Shown: piece by piece, positions 48,961-61,665 of the stretch
How positions within the stretch are numbered: the first letter of the stretch is position 1
How the letters are laid out: the number at the start of each line of letters is the position of its first letter
Source: Paraspadella gotoi
Lineage: Eukaryota; Chaetognatha
Reading direction: 5' to 3'
DNA: 64,000 bases
NCBI GenBank assembly: GCA_051294375.1
Contig: CM119268.1
Span: 11,490,200-11,554,199 of the forward strand
The notes under the pieces: model-generated
Database searches by the model: none
The model's input: the letters and a program-made list of their open reading frames with translations, nothing else
Told to the model about the DNA's origin: nothing
Made by a program: the position numbers and the translations under genes

Positions 48961-50043
48961 CCCGTCGCCGATTCTTGTTCCTGATGTTTGTGCTGCGAAT
49001 GACAACGGAAATAGGTATTCGCAACATAAACACGACGCCCGTCGACGCCCGTCGACGCCGCGGCGAGAAAAAAATGGCCGCCTGGGTTTAATTCGCTGCA
49101 TAAACATGCGTTTCTGGATTTATTTTGAAAGAAATAAACGTTTGTTTGTCGATAAATTTATCGAGAATAATTTTAATTGCGTTTAATTCAATTGGATTCG
49201 TTCCGCCAAGAACCGATTTTGCCGTGGGGTTGAAGGGAGGGAGTAAATCGTCGCGCTCGATCGGTTTTCAAATAGGGATTTGAAGAGAAAAAAAAACGAT
49301 TGGCGGAAACGTGAGAAAGACTCACGAAGGACGTTGACTTCGCCTGCAGATGTCTTGGAACATCGATTATGATGTTTATGTGATTTGAAATTCGGGTAGC
49401 AACGACCGGATTTAAAATCGAGTGAATGCAGATATGATCGTGAAGGAGATAAAAAAAATCGGGGCGAAAGACAGTAATTATTTGTTAACTGTGCTGAAGT
49501 GACAGAAACCGCTTCAATATAAGCATGGTCCCTGAGTCCGTCGGATCAGCTGAAACCACCGTGTTACGGCGGGTTAAGCGCCCCGTCCCTCTTAACTGCT
49601 AGTGCGGCCACCGGGCTAAGAAGACCGGACCTTTCGGTTGGGAGGCGAAATGACTTACCTCCAGGCACCAATGGCCGGCTGATGAACGGTTGGTTGAATT
49701 TTGAGTCCCCATACGGATTTTCCATTCTATAAGCCGTGAACATTTTTACTGACTCTGCGAATTTGTTAAGTCCAAACAGATATATTTATCGATATACCAT
49801 TTGCCGGTTTTCACTTTTCAGACCGAAATTGAGTCATCCTACATTTTTACTCTTAACAAACAAAACAAAACTAAAAATGCTACACAGAAGTGCGCTTTGC
49901 CTTCCGAGCCTGCAAAGAGATAAAGAGAAAGGAAGGTTATAAGGCTGTCATTAAAGTTCTATCGATCCTGGGAAAGTAAATATATGCGTTTGAAGAAATT
50001 TAAAAACTAAGTTTTTTTTTGTACGTAGAAATCACGTATGTTT

Positions 50044-50068
50044 NNNNNNNNNNNNNNNNNNNNNNNNN
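50044..50068. other. Assembly gap (25 N)
   Basis: Twenty-five N; another gap of exactly 25 lies at 58604-58628. Confidence 0.99.
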
Positions 50069-50333
50069 CAAGGAGAGGAGATCCGCGATCTTTTCTAAGG
50101 TGTCCCCACACCTAACCACTTTATCAGTTTTCGAATAAAGGACCATTGGTCTCTTTCTCTCTCTCTCTCTCCGTCTCACCTCTCAACTCGTCATCTCATC
50201 ATCTCCTCCTCTCTCTCTCTCATCATCTCCTCTCTCTCATCTCTCTCTCATGACCTGTATATACAGGTTCGACTCCAAGTTTTCTTTCAATTACTCGCTA
50301 CCTTTCCGTCACTAACGTCGGTCACAAAAGTCT

Positions 50334-50450
50334 TATCATAAAAAAACCTTTTGATCCATTTTTTTAACCGAAAGTTTATTTGACTTCATAAGAAATCCCC
50401 ATCGGAAAAAGTGAAAAGGTTTTTCCCATCGTGGAATTTTCTTCTCTCTC

Positions 50451-50485
<35 letters not shown>

Positions 50486-51337
50486 TTCAGGGTCCTCTCT
50501 CTCATCTCCCCATCTCCCTCTCTCTCTCTCTCTCTCACTTTCTCTCATCTCTAAGCCTCGAGGATGTTTCTTCTGAGCATCGCTTCTTTTTCCGTCCAAA
50601 AAAAATAAAGACCTCGAGGGTGAAATCTCTCAAGACGAAAAAACTGCAGCGACAGAAGTCCGTGGGAAAAGGAAAAATGCGGGAAAAATTCTCTCTCTCT
50701 CTCTCCGTCTCCTCTCTCTTCTCTCTCTCTGCTCTCCTCTCTCTCTCTCCCCTCTTCATCTTCTCTCTCCTCCATCTCTCTCTCTCTTTGGAAAAAAATC
50801 TGGTTTAGCTCAAAGGAAAAAAATTAATACAAAAACATTCCCATTAAAAACCCGGAAAAATCCAAGTGGAAAAATAAAATTCGATATTTTTGGTCAACGA
50901 ACGAAAGAGAAAAAAAAGGAGAGAGTTTCTGTTGTCATTCTGTCGATCGGTTTCCATCGCGGAGACCAAAGGGAATAAACTGGGGGTGCTGGGGGGTGGG
51001 GGGGGAAAGATTTATGGTGTTGATAAACCCATTGTCAGTTGTTGTTGTTACGAGAATCGTCAAAAGTTTGTAGTCCAAAAAAGAGTTTTACGATGAACGT
51101 TCATACACAGCGTTAGTTTCTTAAAATAAAAAACGACATGTCAGTTTTCGTCTCTGTCTCTCTCCCTCTCTCCTACCTCCATCTCCCTCGACGCAACCCA
51201 ACCTCATCAAGCATTCAATTGCAAATACGTACTTGTATTAGGGAAAACAACAGAGCGATGACCCGCCGAAGCGGAAAAAGGGTTGTGGGAGAGAGAGAGA
51301 AGAGAGAGAGTAGAGAGCGAGAGACGAGAGAAGAGAG

Positions 51338-51373
<36 letters not shown>

Positions 51374-51723
51374 CTCTTTCGAAAACTCAGCGTCCTTGCT
51401 AGCAGTAAATGGTTTTATAAAGAAATTCATGAGCCATTAATCTTTACAATATATCATGCCACTTACCTGAGTGACAAAAAACCTAAGTAATTCGAATAAC
51501 ACATTTATAATTACAGGTTTGACAAACAGACTCGTTGATACGCGTTCATACTTAGACAGCGCTTAGCTGTGTTCCTATGGAAGATCTTCTTTCGAGGCGC
51601 GAATTGTCTATGTTTCGTCCTTATGAGATTTGAACTGACGACGACTAAAAGCGTCCAGAGCGACTGTTTAATAGTTTTAATCTAGTAGACCAGTAACTGG
51701 TATTTTTCGGCTGTATTATATTC

Positions 51724-51761
<38 letters not shown>

Positions 51762-52112
51762 TTTCCGCATTTCCTTTTCCACGACTTCGTCGCTGCAGTT
51801 TTTTCGTCTTGAGAGATTTCACCCTCGGGCCNNNNNNNNNNNNNNNNNNNNNNNNNNNNNNNNNNNNNNNNNNNNNNNNNNNNNNNNNNNNNNNNNNNNN
51901 NNNNNNNNNNNNNNNNNNNNNNNNNNNNNNNNNNNNNNNNNNNNNNNNNNNNNNNNNNNNNNNNNNNNNNNNNNNNNNNNNNNNNNNNNNNNNNNNNNNN
52001 NNNNNNNNNNNNNNNNNNNNNNNNNNNNNNNNNNNNNNNNNNNNNNNNNNGGGATTTCTTATGAAGTCAAATAAACTTTCGGTAAAAAAATGATCAAAAG
52101 GTTTTTTTATTG
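50334..52112. repeat. Inverted duplication (arms about 370 bp) with an N gap in the right arm
   Basis: Left blocks 50334-50402 and 50613-50705 reappear reverse-complemented at about 52049-52112 and 51748-51830. One matching segment is CTTCATAAGAAATCCCC; another is GTGAAATCTCTCAAGACG. The middle of the right arm is the 219-N gap (51832-52050), about the size of the left arm's interior. The loop between arms is about 1 kb. Confidence 0.85.
51832..52050. other. Assembly gap (219 N)
   Basis: The gap sits inside the right arm of an inverted duplication, where the left arm carries CT microsatellites, which explains the failure to assemble. Confidence 0.99.
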
Positions 52113-52399
52113 AATGACTTCTTATGGACCCCGACTCCATGACACACCCTAAGGGTCTTTTTTCTTCCATAAATTCTTTCTTCCATTGCTATCTGTTTTT
52201 ATAAACCTATTAATTTTAAAAAGTTACATTTTTGACCGCCTGCACAACTAATGCCTTTAAACTACATAATTCTATAGTTTAAAAAAAAAATTACATTTCA
52301 TTACGCAACTGCATTCAGTACAGGCGGGAGAGGCACACTGGAAAGGTAGCAGAAATACAAGAGAAAACTGGAAAGTCGAAAACGTGTTGTAATAGAGAG

Positions 52400-52431
<32 letters not shown>

Positions 52432-52901
52432 AGAGGAGGAGAGAGGAGGGAGAGAGAGAGAGGGAGATGGAGGGAGAAGAGAGATGTGAGTGAGAGAGAT
52501 CGACGAGAGAGGAAAGCGGAGAAACGAGAAAGAGACCAAGGTCTTTATCGAAAAACTGATAAAAGTTGTGGGCGACACCTTAGAAAAAGACGACGCTTAA
52601 GGGAAATGATAATTTAATAAGACTCGCAAACAAAAAAACAAAAGAAAAAAGAAAAAAAATCTCCCTCGTTTTCTCGAACAACAGTTCCGGTACGTTGGGA
52701 ATGAAAATGAGTTTATTTCTACGCGATCCTCGTGTAAACGCATCAATTATCCGTTTCCTTCTTCCTTTCCATCAATCAACAGATGACATCCGGGAGACAA
52801 CGAAAGGAGATCTCAGGATGAACGAAGAGACTCGTTAACCATTCATTGGCTCTCTCTCTCTCTCTCTCTCTCTCCTCTCTCTATTTCTCTCTCTTCTCTC
52901 T

Positions 52902-52942
<41 letters not shown>

Positions 52943-53756
52943 ACACACAATCCTCACAATTTTCCTTTTTATCTTTAACCTCTCTAATCTCTATTCGCGG
53001 CCATTTTTTTTAAAGGTCGAGCCTTGAATCGGATTCTTCGACCGATTCTTCATCTTAGCCTCGCGGCCTCTTGGACTCTTTTTGTCTCTTGGCCTCTTGG
53101 ACTTTATTGACTCTTGGCCTCTCGGACTGTTTTGCCTTTAAGCCTTTTTTGCCATTCCTCTTCACGAACTTCCATTAGTAATCGTATCTCCTGTGGGAAA
53201 CTTAGCAATGTTGTTTTTAAATTCATCTCTCATAATTTAAGATTAATACTTGAATATTCTGAAATTTTTTATTTCACAACTTTCATATAAGTATAAGTTT
53301 CTTTACAATTAAAAAAAAACAATAAAAAGCAAAGACCTATAAACTATGTATCAAATAAATTTGATTAAATAATAAGATTAAATACTAAATCCTTCATAAA
53401 ATATAAAAATAGAAAATAGTGAAACAAGTAATTTGCAAATTTTCATAAATAATAATAGATACCATATCCTACGGCAATTTTCCAAGCGACATAAGTTATG
53501 ATTTAACCTCGATTCTTCAACTCTATTTTTTCTCAGTTCCTTTTTCCAGCCTCGATTCTGCCTCGCGCGTTAGACTCCGACCTCCCTAGTCTCTTTATGC
53601 TCTCGTGTCGGTGAGTTCATACGGCTGACGTCGGCGCGTTGAATGAGTAATTTCCACCGCCCCCTACAGGGTGATTTAACGACATTGTCAAACAAACCGT
53701 CGCCAGTAGTTGAGCGGAAATATTCATAGACGTCCATGTTTGCCCCGATGCTTTTG

Positions 53757-53898
53757 TATCATTGTCACGTTTTCTTCTTACTTGGTACATATAAAGTTAA
53801 TTGTCAAAAGAATCTTTAACNNNNNNNNNNCATTGTCAGGTTATCTTCTTACTTCCACTAATGGTACATATAAAGTTAATTGTCAAAAGAATTTTTAA
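53757..53898. repeat. Direct duplication flanking a 10-N gap
   Basis: The segment from ATCATTGTCACG to AAAAGAATCTTTAA before the gap (53821-53830) is repeated after it with small indels, sharing GGTACATATAAAGTTAATTG. Same pattern as at 891-1387. Confidence 0.9.
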
Positions 53899-54972
53899 AT
53901 AAAATGATTTTCTCGACGTGTTTAGTTTTAGTTTTAGTTTTAGCGTCAGAATTAAAGTTTAAGAAAATTACATTTCATTACACAACTTCAATCTCACACT
54001 CGTCAAAGTGACAACCTTTTCCCGCCTTCTAACGGGAGAGATTTAAGGAGAGAGAATTTTTCCTTGTGAGGGATTAGAATCACGGAGTCGCGGTCGCGAC
54101 GCGTCGCACGTTGGACGGACCGTGAATCACCGTCGCACTGAACCGTCGATCACGTTTACCGTTCACTGCCTCGTCACTCTTCGTCAAAACACATCGATCA
54201 CAGACGTTTAAAAAAAAAGTGGGATTGTTTAAACAATTTCCCACATCGGGCCATATTAGTCTGATCCCTGCGAAAAAACTATCCGAAACAACGTCGAACA
54301 ATCTTACGCCACGATGACGTTTACTATTTTTTACCGAACCACATCACAGGGCAACGACTCTTATTTCTTCACATCAAACTCTCACTTTCACTCTCTCTTT
54401 CTTCGTGTTCACATCACACCCACTCATCCCTCCCCCTTTCGCTCCCCCCTCATCCTCTCTCGCCCACGTTTCCACGCTCCCACGCTCTCACATCAGGAGG
54501 CTCTCATAATTCGCCCGATCGTTGGCGGCTTCCCTCGGAGGTCCAGAGTTCGAGGCCTGATGGCGGCCTGACCTTTATAAACGAGACCCGTTCGAGCGGA
54601 AGATTTGCCGCGTTGGCTTTCCAGGTTGGGAATCAAGGAACCAAAATTGTTCCGTGAGGTTATTACATGGAGAACTGGTGAACCTAAATCGGTGATGAAA
54701 TCTCGCACTATCAAAGTATTTTAATAAAAGAAAAAATGACGACATTCGTGTTTCTCTGTGATCACACCACCTCTACAATCACCCCTTACCCCATCTCACA
54801 GTCACGAGCCTAACTCGGTTTCTCGCCCCAGTGACGCTCGCTCGTGACGTCACGTTCGCGCGACACAGTCACCGCCTTCACCGCCATCCACGCCCCTTTC
54901 TCAGCCATCGCGGTTTATCGAAGGGAGTTAGTTGCCTTTTCGCTTCTCTCGTTTGGTCTCTAACTGGTAACC

Positions 54973-54975
<3 letters not shown>

Positions 54976-55018
<43 letters not shown>
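54976..55018. repeat. (CT)n microsatellite
   Basis: Clean CT tract of about 21 units. Confidence 0.95.
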
Positions 55019-55022
<4 letters not shown>

Positions 55023-55959
55023 CCCCGCGGTCGAAAAACCATCTGTGGTCCGCGTTTTTCGCTTCGACAACAAAAGGCGACGATTCTCGGACGGAATGCT
55101 GTTCGCGAAATGAGAGACTGAAATATCATCATCAGTCAAGGACAATTATCACAACTACCGACTTGGCGCATTCCACTTCTTTCGCGTCATCGATAAAATA
55201 TCGAATTATTGAATTTGACTTTTTTAAAAAGTATTTGTCATGAAAACGTGAAATTTGTCAATAGCTCGTCAGCCAAAACGGTGATAGAAGTAACATAATT
55301 CATCGACATCCCCATTTCCCTTTTATAGTCGAACCCATACGATCCTCCTCCCATTCAAAAGGGACGCATCATCGCCGATCTCCTATCCGCTCGGACTTTC
55401 CTAGACTCTTTTTTTTTTCATTGACTCTCTTTCATTCTTTCATTCATCGCCTCGTTTCTCCTCTTTTATTCATCGACGTTTAATTCAATTCGTTCACCTT
55501 TTCTCCTCGGAACTTCGCATTCATTCTGGTCATTCAGTCCGACGCCCATCGAAGATTCTCACGCTTGCCTGACTCGCCTGAATCCATTTCAGCGAAAAAA
55601 ATTGACGCTTTCTATTCTTTTATGGTTTTTTTTATATTTTTTCCTGCTGCCTCATAACCAAGGTTTAAAGAAGAATTGTTATAATTTCCATCTCTTTTTT
55701 TTATGTCACGTATTTCTAAGATAGAAAAAAAAATCATTTCCTCTGAACAATGAAATAAAAATAGAAATATCACGATTAATGACGATGATGGAAAAAATGT
55801 TATTAACCTGCCCTTTATAATTATATTAATAAGGTCAAAGCGTTGTCGATCCCTGCTGCTGCAAAGCATCGTTGCCAGTGAATCGAGTCTTCCGTGAAGG
55901 AGTCTGGAGAACCGCGGGACTAAGAATTTGTAGCCTTGGAGAATAATGGCTAAGGCGCT

Positions 55960-56170
55960 TGAGAGAAGAATTGGAGCAGCGTTGAAGAGTAATGTCTGCG
56001 GCGCTGGAAAGAAAATGGCTGCGGACCTGCGGTGCTGGACAGAATAATTTAGGGAACGCCCAAAGAGAAGAAGGACAATGATGCAGGATAAATAAAATAG
56101 CTGCGGTGCTGGATGGAGCAATGAGCGATTAAAAGAAGATAGGAAGACGAATTTCAGCAACGCTGGACTG
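55960..56170. repeat. Imperfect dispersed-unit repeat (GCTGCGG..GCTGGA)
   Basis: At least five units of the pattern G-C/A-GCGGTGCTGGA-N-AGAATAA, spaced 40-60 bases. The 199-codon minus-strand frame covering it has no recognised domain and no homologous repeats to support coding. Confidence 0.6.
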
Positions 56171-57297
56171 AATAATCTGTGCCATATATGGCAGAGTACA
56201 AAACATCTCAAAGTTTATAAAGTAAACTGTGGAGAGCTAAGATTTTGTTTTTCTTTGTTAAACGAAGTACAGAACGGTTTTACATACTAACGACTCGGGG
56301 TTCACCGAATTGGAGAGAGCAACGACCGTAAACGTATTCTTCCTTCGCACTTTCAATTTATTCTTCAACAAACTGCGTACTACATAGATACATAGTCTCT
56401 AGAAATTTCCATCGACTCGTTTATTTAAATGAAATCTTTTTTGAACGAATACATATTAACGAATACATATTAACGATCCCTCCGGCGCTTACGCTTAATT
56501 AGGTCCTTCAACTCTTGTCCAGGGACTTCTTGATGGAACGCGATTAGCATTTTTGATGGAACTTTTGATTTTTCTTTCTTCGTGGGGGGGGGGGCAGGGT
56601 AAATAATGCAAAACGCAGTCTGTCCCAATATTTATAGAATTCTTTCATAAAATAATCAATTTTAATAGGATTTCAATCATTAATTTTTTTTTAATTTGCC
56701 GCAAGATGCCCTCAGATACTAGAATCGTTTTACATTTCAGGTTCAGAGTCGAAAGCAAATAACTTTTTCCATTTATTTATGAGCAGGACATAAATAACCT
56801 TGAAAGGTCCATTGGCGAACCTGAGAGGAACAAAGTCCGCTTTTGATTGGCAAATGAAAATCGGAATGTGGCGGGAAAATTGGAATCAAAGGTCGGAAAC
56901 AACGACGACGACGACGACAACGACGATGACGACGACGACGGAGAAACAGGAAACAAGAGTCGCCGTCTGTGCCCATGAAAACGGATTGCCAAGGGAAAGT
57001 GCAAGGCAAGATCGCAAGATGGCGCGAGATGGCAAAAAGGCAAAAGGGCGAGGAGGTGAATAGGGGGGGCCGGTTTTTGGAATGCGTGTTATATGCGTTA
57101 CGCAAGTGAAACAACACAGATTTGAAAAAAAAATTACCACCAAAATCCAAAAGGCAAACACGGTAGAAAACAACCTGATAAGGAAGGATTAAATGAGAAA
57201 AAAGGAAATAAAAAGGAATAAAAAAGGAAAAGAGGAAAGTCGATGCGAAAGTTAGTTGGATGGCGTGGACTCGGGAAAAGGATTAACTGGTCGGGGA

Positions 57298-57453
57298 NNN
57301 NNNNNNNNNNNNNNNNNNNNNNNNNNNNNNNNNNNNNNNNNNNNNNNNNNNNNNNNNNNNNNNNNNNNNNNNNNNNNNNNNNNNNNNNNNNNNNNNNNNN
57401 NNNNNNNNNNNNNNNNNNNNNNNNNNNNNNNNNNNNNNNNNNNNNNNNNNNNN
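57298..57453. other. Assembly gap (156 N)
   Basis: Run of N without an obvious microsatellite edge. Confidence 0.99.
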
Positions 57454-57620
57454 TTTTGCTACGAATGATGAGAGAAAAAAATGTTTTGAGTATTTTAAAA
57501 ACTTAATAATCTGAATAGATACATAATTTATAAATGTCTTGAATCAATTACGTTTTTCAGTCATCGTAATAAAACGGCATAACACAACCGTATTGGTAAT
57601 GAAAAGTCCGAAAGCAAACG

Positions 57621-57964
57621 ATAGTCCGAAAGCAAACGATAGTCAGAATTAATTTAATTCATCTAAACTAAAGAAGGATAAATAAACGCAAAAGTCGTTT
57701 AGCTAAACGGAGCCATTTAAAGATGATTCGCGGGGGTCAAAGCTGGGATTACTTAAGAGGCGGAAGTGGGAGGTCGAAGGGAGAGAGTTAACCGATAGTC
57801 CGAAAGCAAACGATAGTCAGAATTAATTTAATTTCATCTAACTAAAGACAGATAAATAAACGCAAAAGTCGCTTAGCAAACGGAGCCATTAAAGATGATT
57901 CGCGGGTTCAAAGCTGCGGATTACTTAAGAGCGGAAGTGCGCGAGTCGAAGGGAGAAGTTAACG
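57621..57964. repeat. Tandem duplication, two copies of about 172 bp
   Basis: Copies start ATAGTCCGAAAGCAAACG at 57621 and 57795. They share CGGAGCCATT, AGATGATTCGCGGG and GGAAGTG blocks with several 1-base indels and are preceded by an extra partial unit. Confidence 0.9.
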
Positions 57965-58603
57965 GAACGAATGACGTTCGAAACAAAATGGTTTCCAGAT
58001 GGAAAATTTCATCCGACTATGTCATACCTATTTAGGGCATTCCGCTTGGAACTGACCCGTGACTGCGTTAAGTACCGTCCTTACTATATATCGCACATAA
58101 AGCGGAGCACAAGTTCAAGAGAGAGAGAGGAGAGAGAAAAAAACAGTTCTTTTTCAATCTTGTCGTAAGTTTCGGGGGTCAGGACAGGAGACACCTTTTT
58201 CTTCGACACAGAATTTGTTCAAAAGCTGAATATCGATTTTTGTTTTGGGGGGGGTGAGGGGGGGGTGAGGGGTGGGAACGGAATTTTATGATCCTGGAGC
58301 TTGACTAACTAAGTGACCTTATCTTTCAAAAAGAAAAAAAAGAAGAAAAATGGATCGACGGAGAAGAACCGAAAGTGGCCGCGTGAAAGCATGTATTAAG
58401 CACCGGTTAAATTTTCTGCGTCACTTTTCGATTCGCCCATATATTTTTCGCGAGAATTTTTAACCTCACTCTCAATCAACTAATTTTCACCAAGATAAAC
58501 TCATAAAAAGTGTTTCGCTCGCCATGAAACGCTGTTTTACGAGTTTCCAAAGGACGTTTTATGAAAATACAGAAGTTTACCACCTTTGATATACTTTCGT
58601 AAG

Positions 58604-58628
58604 NNNNNNNNNNNNNNNNNNNNNNNNN
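58604..58628. other. Assembly gap (25 N)
   Basis: Twenty-five N between AT-rich flanks. Confidence 0.99.
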
Positions 58629-59058
58629 CAAGAGGGACTCGCGTTAAACAATTCTACGGTGGTCGAAATACTACGTTCGTCTCCGCCTTGGCATAGAAAA
58701 TGTCAAACAATTTTCTACAGGCCGGAATGTTTTTGTTTTCCAAAATTCATATGAACGTAATGGATTTTCAAAATTCTGGAAAGGCCTTGATTTCGGCCTA
58801 AACTTGAAATTCTCCGAAATTGAAACTTAATGGAAAGAAGGAGAAAGACAAAGAAGTAAGAAATAACAAAAGGTTTTATTGAGTCGACACAAAGGAAAAG
58901 AATTTAAGAATGGAGGAAAGATATTTTTTCTTCTTCTAAAAACAGAAATAAAAAAAAAAGAACAAAGGAGAATTCATTTGAAATGAAAAAGATTGTTAGA
59001 AAAAAAAAATTATAAACGGTGAAAAAAAGTATCTCTAGTCATATTAGAATATTGAAAA

Positions 59059-59430
59059 ATGATACGTAGAAAACACGATATGGTCTCCAAAAAAATTAAA
59101 ATTCAAAAATTCCACCCCTTAAAAAAAAACAAAAAAACCCAAAAACCAAATAAACAAAGAAAACAAGAGAGAGGTGAAAGGATGGAGCCTCCCGGGATTC
59201 GTTGTCGCCAAGATCGAGCGGAGAATAAATTGCGCCGACTCAGCAAAATGGCGGAGGCACTTAATGAAATGGAAAAGAAAGGAATCGGAATAATTGGAGA
59301 GATGAAAAGCGGAAAAAATGGAACGGTAAAAGTTGGTAAGATGAGAAGCGGAAAATATGGAACGGTAAAAGTTGGTAAGATGAGAAGCGGAATAAATGGA
59401 GATGTGAGAATTGTGAAAGTCTTTGTCTAA
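59059..59430 (+). CDS. Possible small basic ORF with a 13-residue repeat, 123 aa
   Basis: An open frame from ATG whose C-terminal third repeats VGKMRSGKYGTVK nearly three times (39-bp DNA period, 59297-59420). The N-terminal part is Lys-rich from A-rich DNA. The repeat keeps frame because its period is a multiple of three, which proves little. No domain recognised and no splice context examined in support. It may be non-coding minisatellite. Confidence 0.2.
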   Translation: MIRRKHDMVSKKIKIQKFHPLKKNKKTQKPNKQRKQERGERMEPPGIRCRQDRAENKLRRLSKMAEALNEMEKKGIGIIGEMKSGKNGTVKVGKMRSGKYGTVKVGKMRSGINGDVRIVKVFV

Positions 59431-60653
59431 ATCGAAGAGGAAAAGAAAAAGAAAAGAAGTACAATTAGAGTCAAAATAAAAATTGAAGACGGGCCGAGTG
59501 AACTCGGAGAGTTTCTAAAGAGATCGCTCTCGCTCTCGCTCTCTCAACCTCCTTTGTTATACACAGCCATCAGACCGCGAGTACGGCAGGCCAAAGATTA
59601 TTACAGTTCTCAGCAAATAGAAAAATCGCTATAGTTCAGTTTTAATCAATATTGCCATAAGACCATTTAAGCTTTTAATATCATCATAATCATAATCAAC
59701 ATCCGTCTTGAAAAAAGGTCGGGTGCATGTCGCTTTCACTCACTCTCGCTATCGTCCTCGTCTTCCCCTTTCAACATAGGCGATAGACAAGATATACAAG
59801 CATTTTCTTTCGGAATTTTATCAAGCAATAGATGTCTTATGGTAGCTTCATTGACGGATTACTTTTAGATTTTTCGATCATTTTGTCACTGGCTGCATTG
59901 TCAAAACGGTATTTGTCGGAGTGAGGCAAAACACTCCCTTGCGAATCCATTTCATTGAAATTGAGAAGCAGTGGTCGAGAACTGACCTCTATCGAGTAGT
60001 GGTCGTCGGTATTGTTGTTGTAAAATAGATTAATTAAAACAACGCGTGAAATTAATTTCGTAAAAATGGTGAATGCAAAAAAAAAAAAAAAACAAATAAT
60101 GGCGTCAAGTGAGAAGAAGTAATTGAAAAATGTGACATGAAATTAAAAAGTAGGATTTATTTAGACAAAGAAAAAGTGAAATGCTTTTTCCGAGGGGAAA
60201 TTTGTTCCACAACAACCACGACGCGTTTCCCGACAAATTAATTTTAGTTGGAAGATGAGAAGTAGGGGGTGGAGGAGGAGGAGGAGGAAGAGGGAGAGGG
60301 AGTGAAGGGTATTCAAAGAAGAGACACTAGAGAATGCCATTGCCGAAAAAGATGGAACATCGCAGTAAAGTATGCGGTAAGGATAAAGGAACAAGGAACT
60401 AAAACTTAAAAGGAAAGGTCGGAGCAATGACAGAGATAAAAAAAGGACGGAGGAAGCAATTGAAAGAGAGAGAAAAAAAGGCAAAGACTAGTCAAAAATA
60501 GGTTGAGTAAAGAGGTTAAAAAATGAAGGTGGGTTTTGGGTCGTGGGTGCGTTGCGAGACGAGGAGGCCGGAGAGAAAAGAGGGAAGGCAAAGTAATTAC
60601 TCTTTCAAAGACAACAATGGCGGAGAGGCGACAACACGTCGGTTTTGGTGAGA

Positions 60654-60823
60654 NNNNNNNNNNNNNNNNNNNNNNNNNNNNNNNNNNNNNNNNNNNNNNN
60701 NNNNNNNNNNNNNNNNNNNNNNNNNNNNNNNNNNNNNNNNNNNNNNNNNNNNNNNNNNNNNNNNNNNNNNNNNNNNNNNNNNNNNNNNNNNNNNNNNNNN
60801 NNNNAGAGAGAGAGAGAGAGAGT
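60654..60823. repeat. Assembly gap (151 N) ending in (GA)n
   Basis: N 60654-60804 followed by GA repeats to 60823, so the gap covers an unresolved GA tract. Confidence 0.95.
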
Positions 60824-61034
60824 TATCGGTGAGGCGCGCTTTTATAATTTAGGTCGGAATGGATTCGGAAAGCGAAGTGCTATCGAAATGCAAAAATCGA
60901 TATCTTTGAGGAATAAGGCCATAGTGTAGAAAAGTACATTGAAAAAAAAACTTTCTGCAAAATTGTTTTGTCTGAAATGCTTATAATTCTCTAAAATTCT
61001 TATTACTTATGCCTATAAATAAATATAATAAATA

Positions 61035-61037
<3 letters not shown>

Positions 61038-61093
<56 letters not shown>
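61038..61093. repeat. (GA)n microsatellite
   Basis: Clean GA tract of about 27 units. Confidence 0.95.
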
Positions 61094-61096
<3 letters not shown>

Positions 61097-61167
61097 ATTC
61101 GAAGATCGGAACCGACAATAAAATCTCCAAAAAGCAAATATGGCGTCGGCGAATCTCGGCATCTGGA

Positions 61168-61330
61168 GAGAATGACGACGATGATGATGATGATGATGAT
61201 GATGNNNNNNNNNNNNNNNNNNNNNNNNNNNNNNNNNNNNNNNNNNNNNNNNNNNNNNNNNNNNNNNNNNNNNNNNNNNNNNNNNNNNNNNNNNNNNNNN
61301 NNNNNNNNNNNNNNNNNNNNNNNNNNNNNN
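61168..61330. repeat. (GAT)n repeat running into an N gap
   Basis: ACGATGATGATG repeats from 61168 run into 126 N (61205-61330). Confidence 0.95.
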
Positions 61331-61592
61331 GTCCACCCGGGGGTCGGGTCCGGATTTGTTTGATGAGTCGAGCTGTGAAAAACAGATCGTTTTCGGTGGG
61401 TGAGTTAAAGGGGCGGAGGTCAGGAATCACGGAGTCGAGTGAGTGAAAGCTCAAACCTCGAAGGTTTACGGATTTGTTTTGGTTTTGTTTTGTTTTTTAT
61501 TCTTCTGTTTCGTCGTTTCGCGCCTGAGATTGTGAGAACGAGTTTTATGGGCGAAACGGAGAGAATATGACCGAAATTCCGAGGAAGCGATT

Positions 61593-61594
<2 letters not shown>

Positions 61595-61626
<32 letters not shown>

Positions 61627-61665
61627 TGAGGACAGACGACGACGACGACGACGACGACGATGAGG
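61595..61665. repeat. (ACG)n trinucleotide repeat
   Basis: Two ACG blocks separated by ATGAGGACAG, itself duplicated. More CGA-rich sequence continues to about 61880. Confidence 0.9.

Larger units (their letters stand above)
46980..50043. other. Gene-free stretch with simple repeats
   Basis: No coding exon recognised. Holds a GA tract (47603-47660), a CGCCGCGT minisatellite (48893-48960) and a GC-rich segment of unknown nature (49540-49700). Confidence 0.5.
50153..52945. repeat. Cluster of CT/GA microsatellites
   Basis: CT blocks at 50153-50250, 50443-50540, 50689-50790 and 52850-52940; GA blocks at 51290-51372, 51726-51759 and 52395-52470. The switch from CT to GA between the left and right halves mirrors the inverted duplication in this interval. 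Confidence 0.9.
52946..57297. other. Gene-free stretch
   Basis: No domain or convincing exon recognised. It contains a duplicated block around a 10-N gap (53757-53898), a CT tract (54976-55018), an imperfect GCTGCGGTGCTGGA repeat (55960-56170) and a CGA patch (56898-56940). Confidence 0.5.

Noticed and set aside
50262-50285. tRNA-like B box (GGTTCGACTCCA)
   Set aside because: No A box, acceptor stem or cloverleaf upstream; the preceding bases are CT repeat.
55612-56211. 199-codon minus-strand hydrophobic frame
   Set aside because: It covers an imperfect GCTGCGG repeat, has no recognisable domain, and its hydrophobic runs do not form a known membrane-protein pattern.
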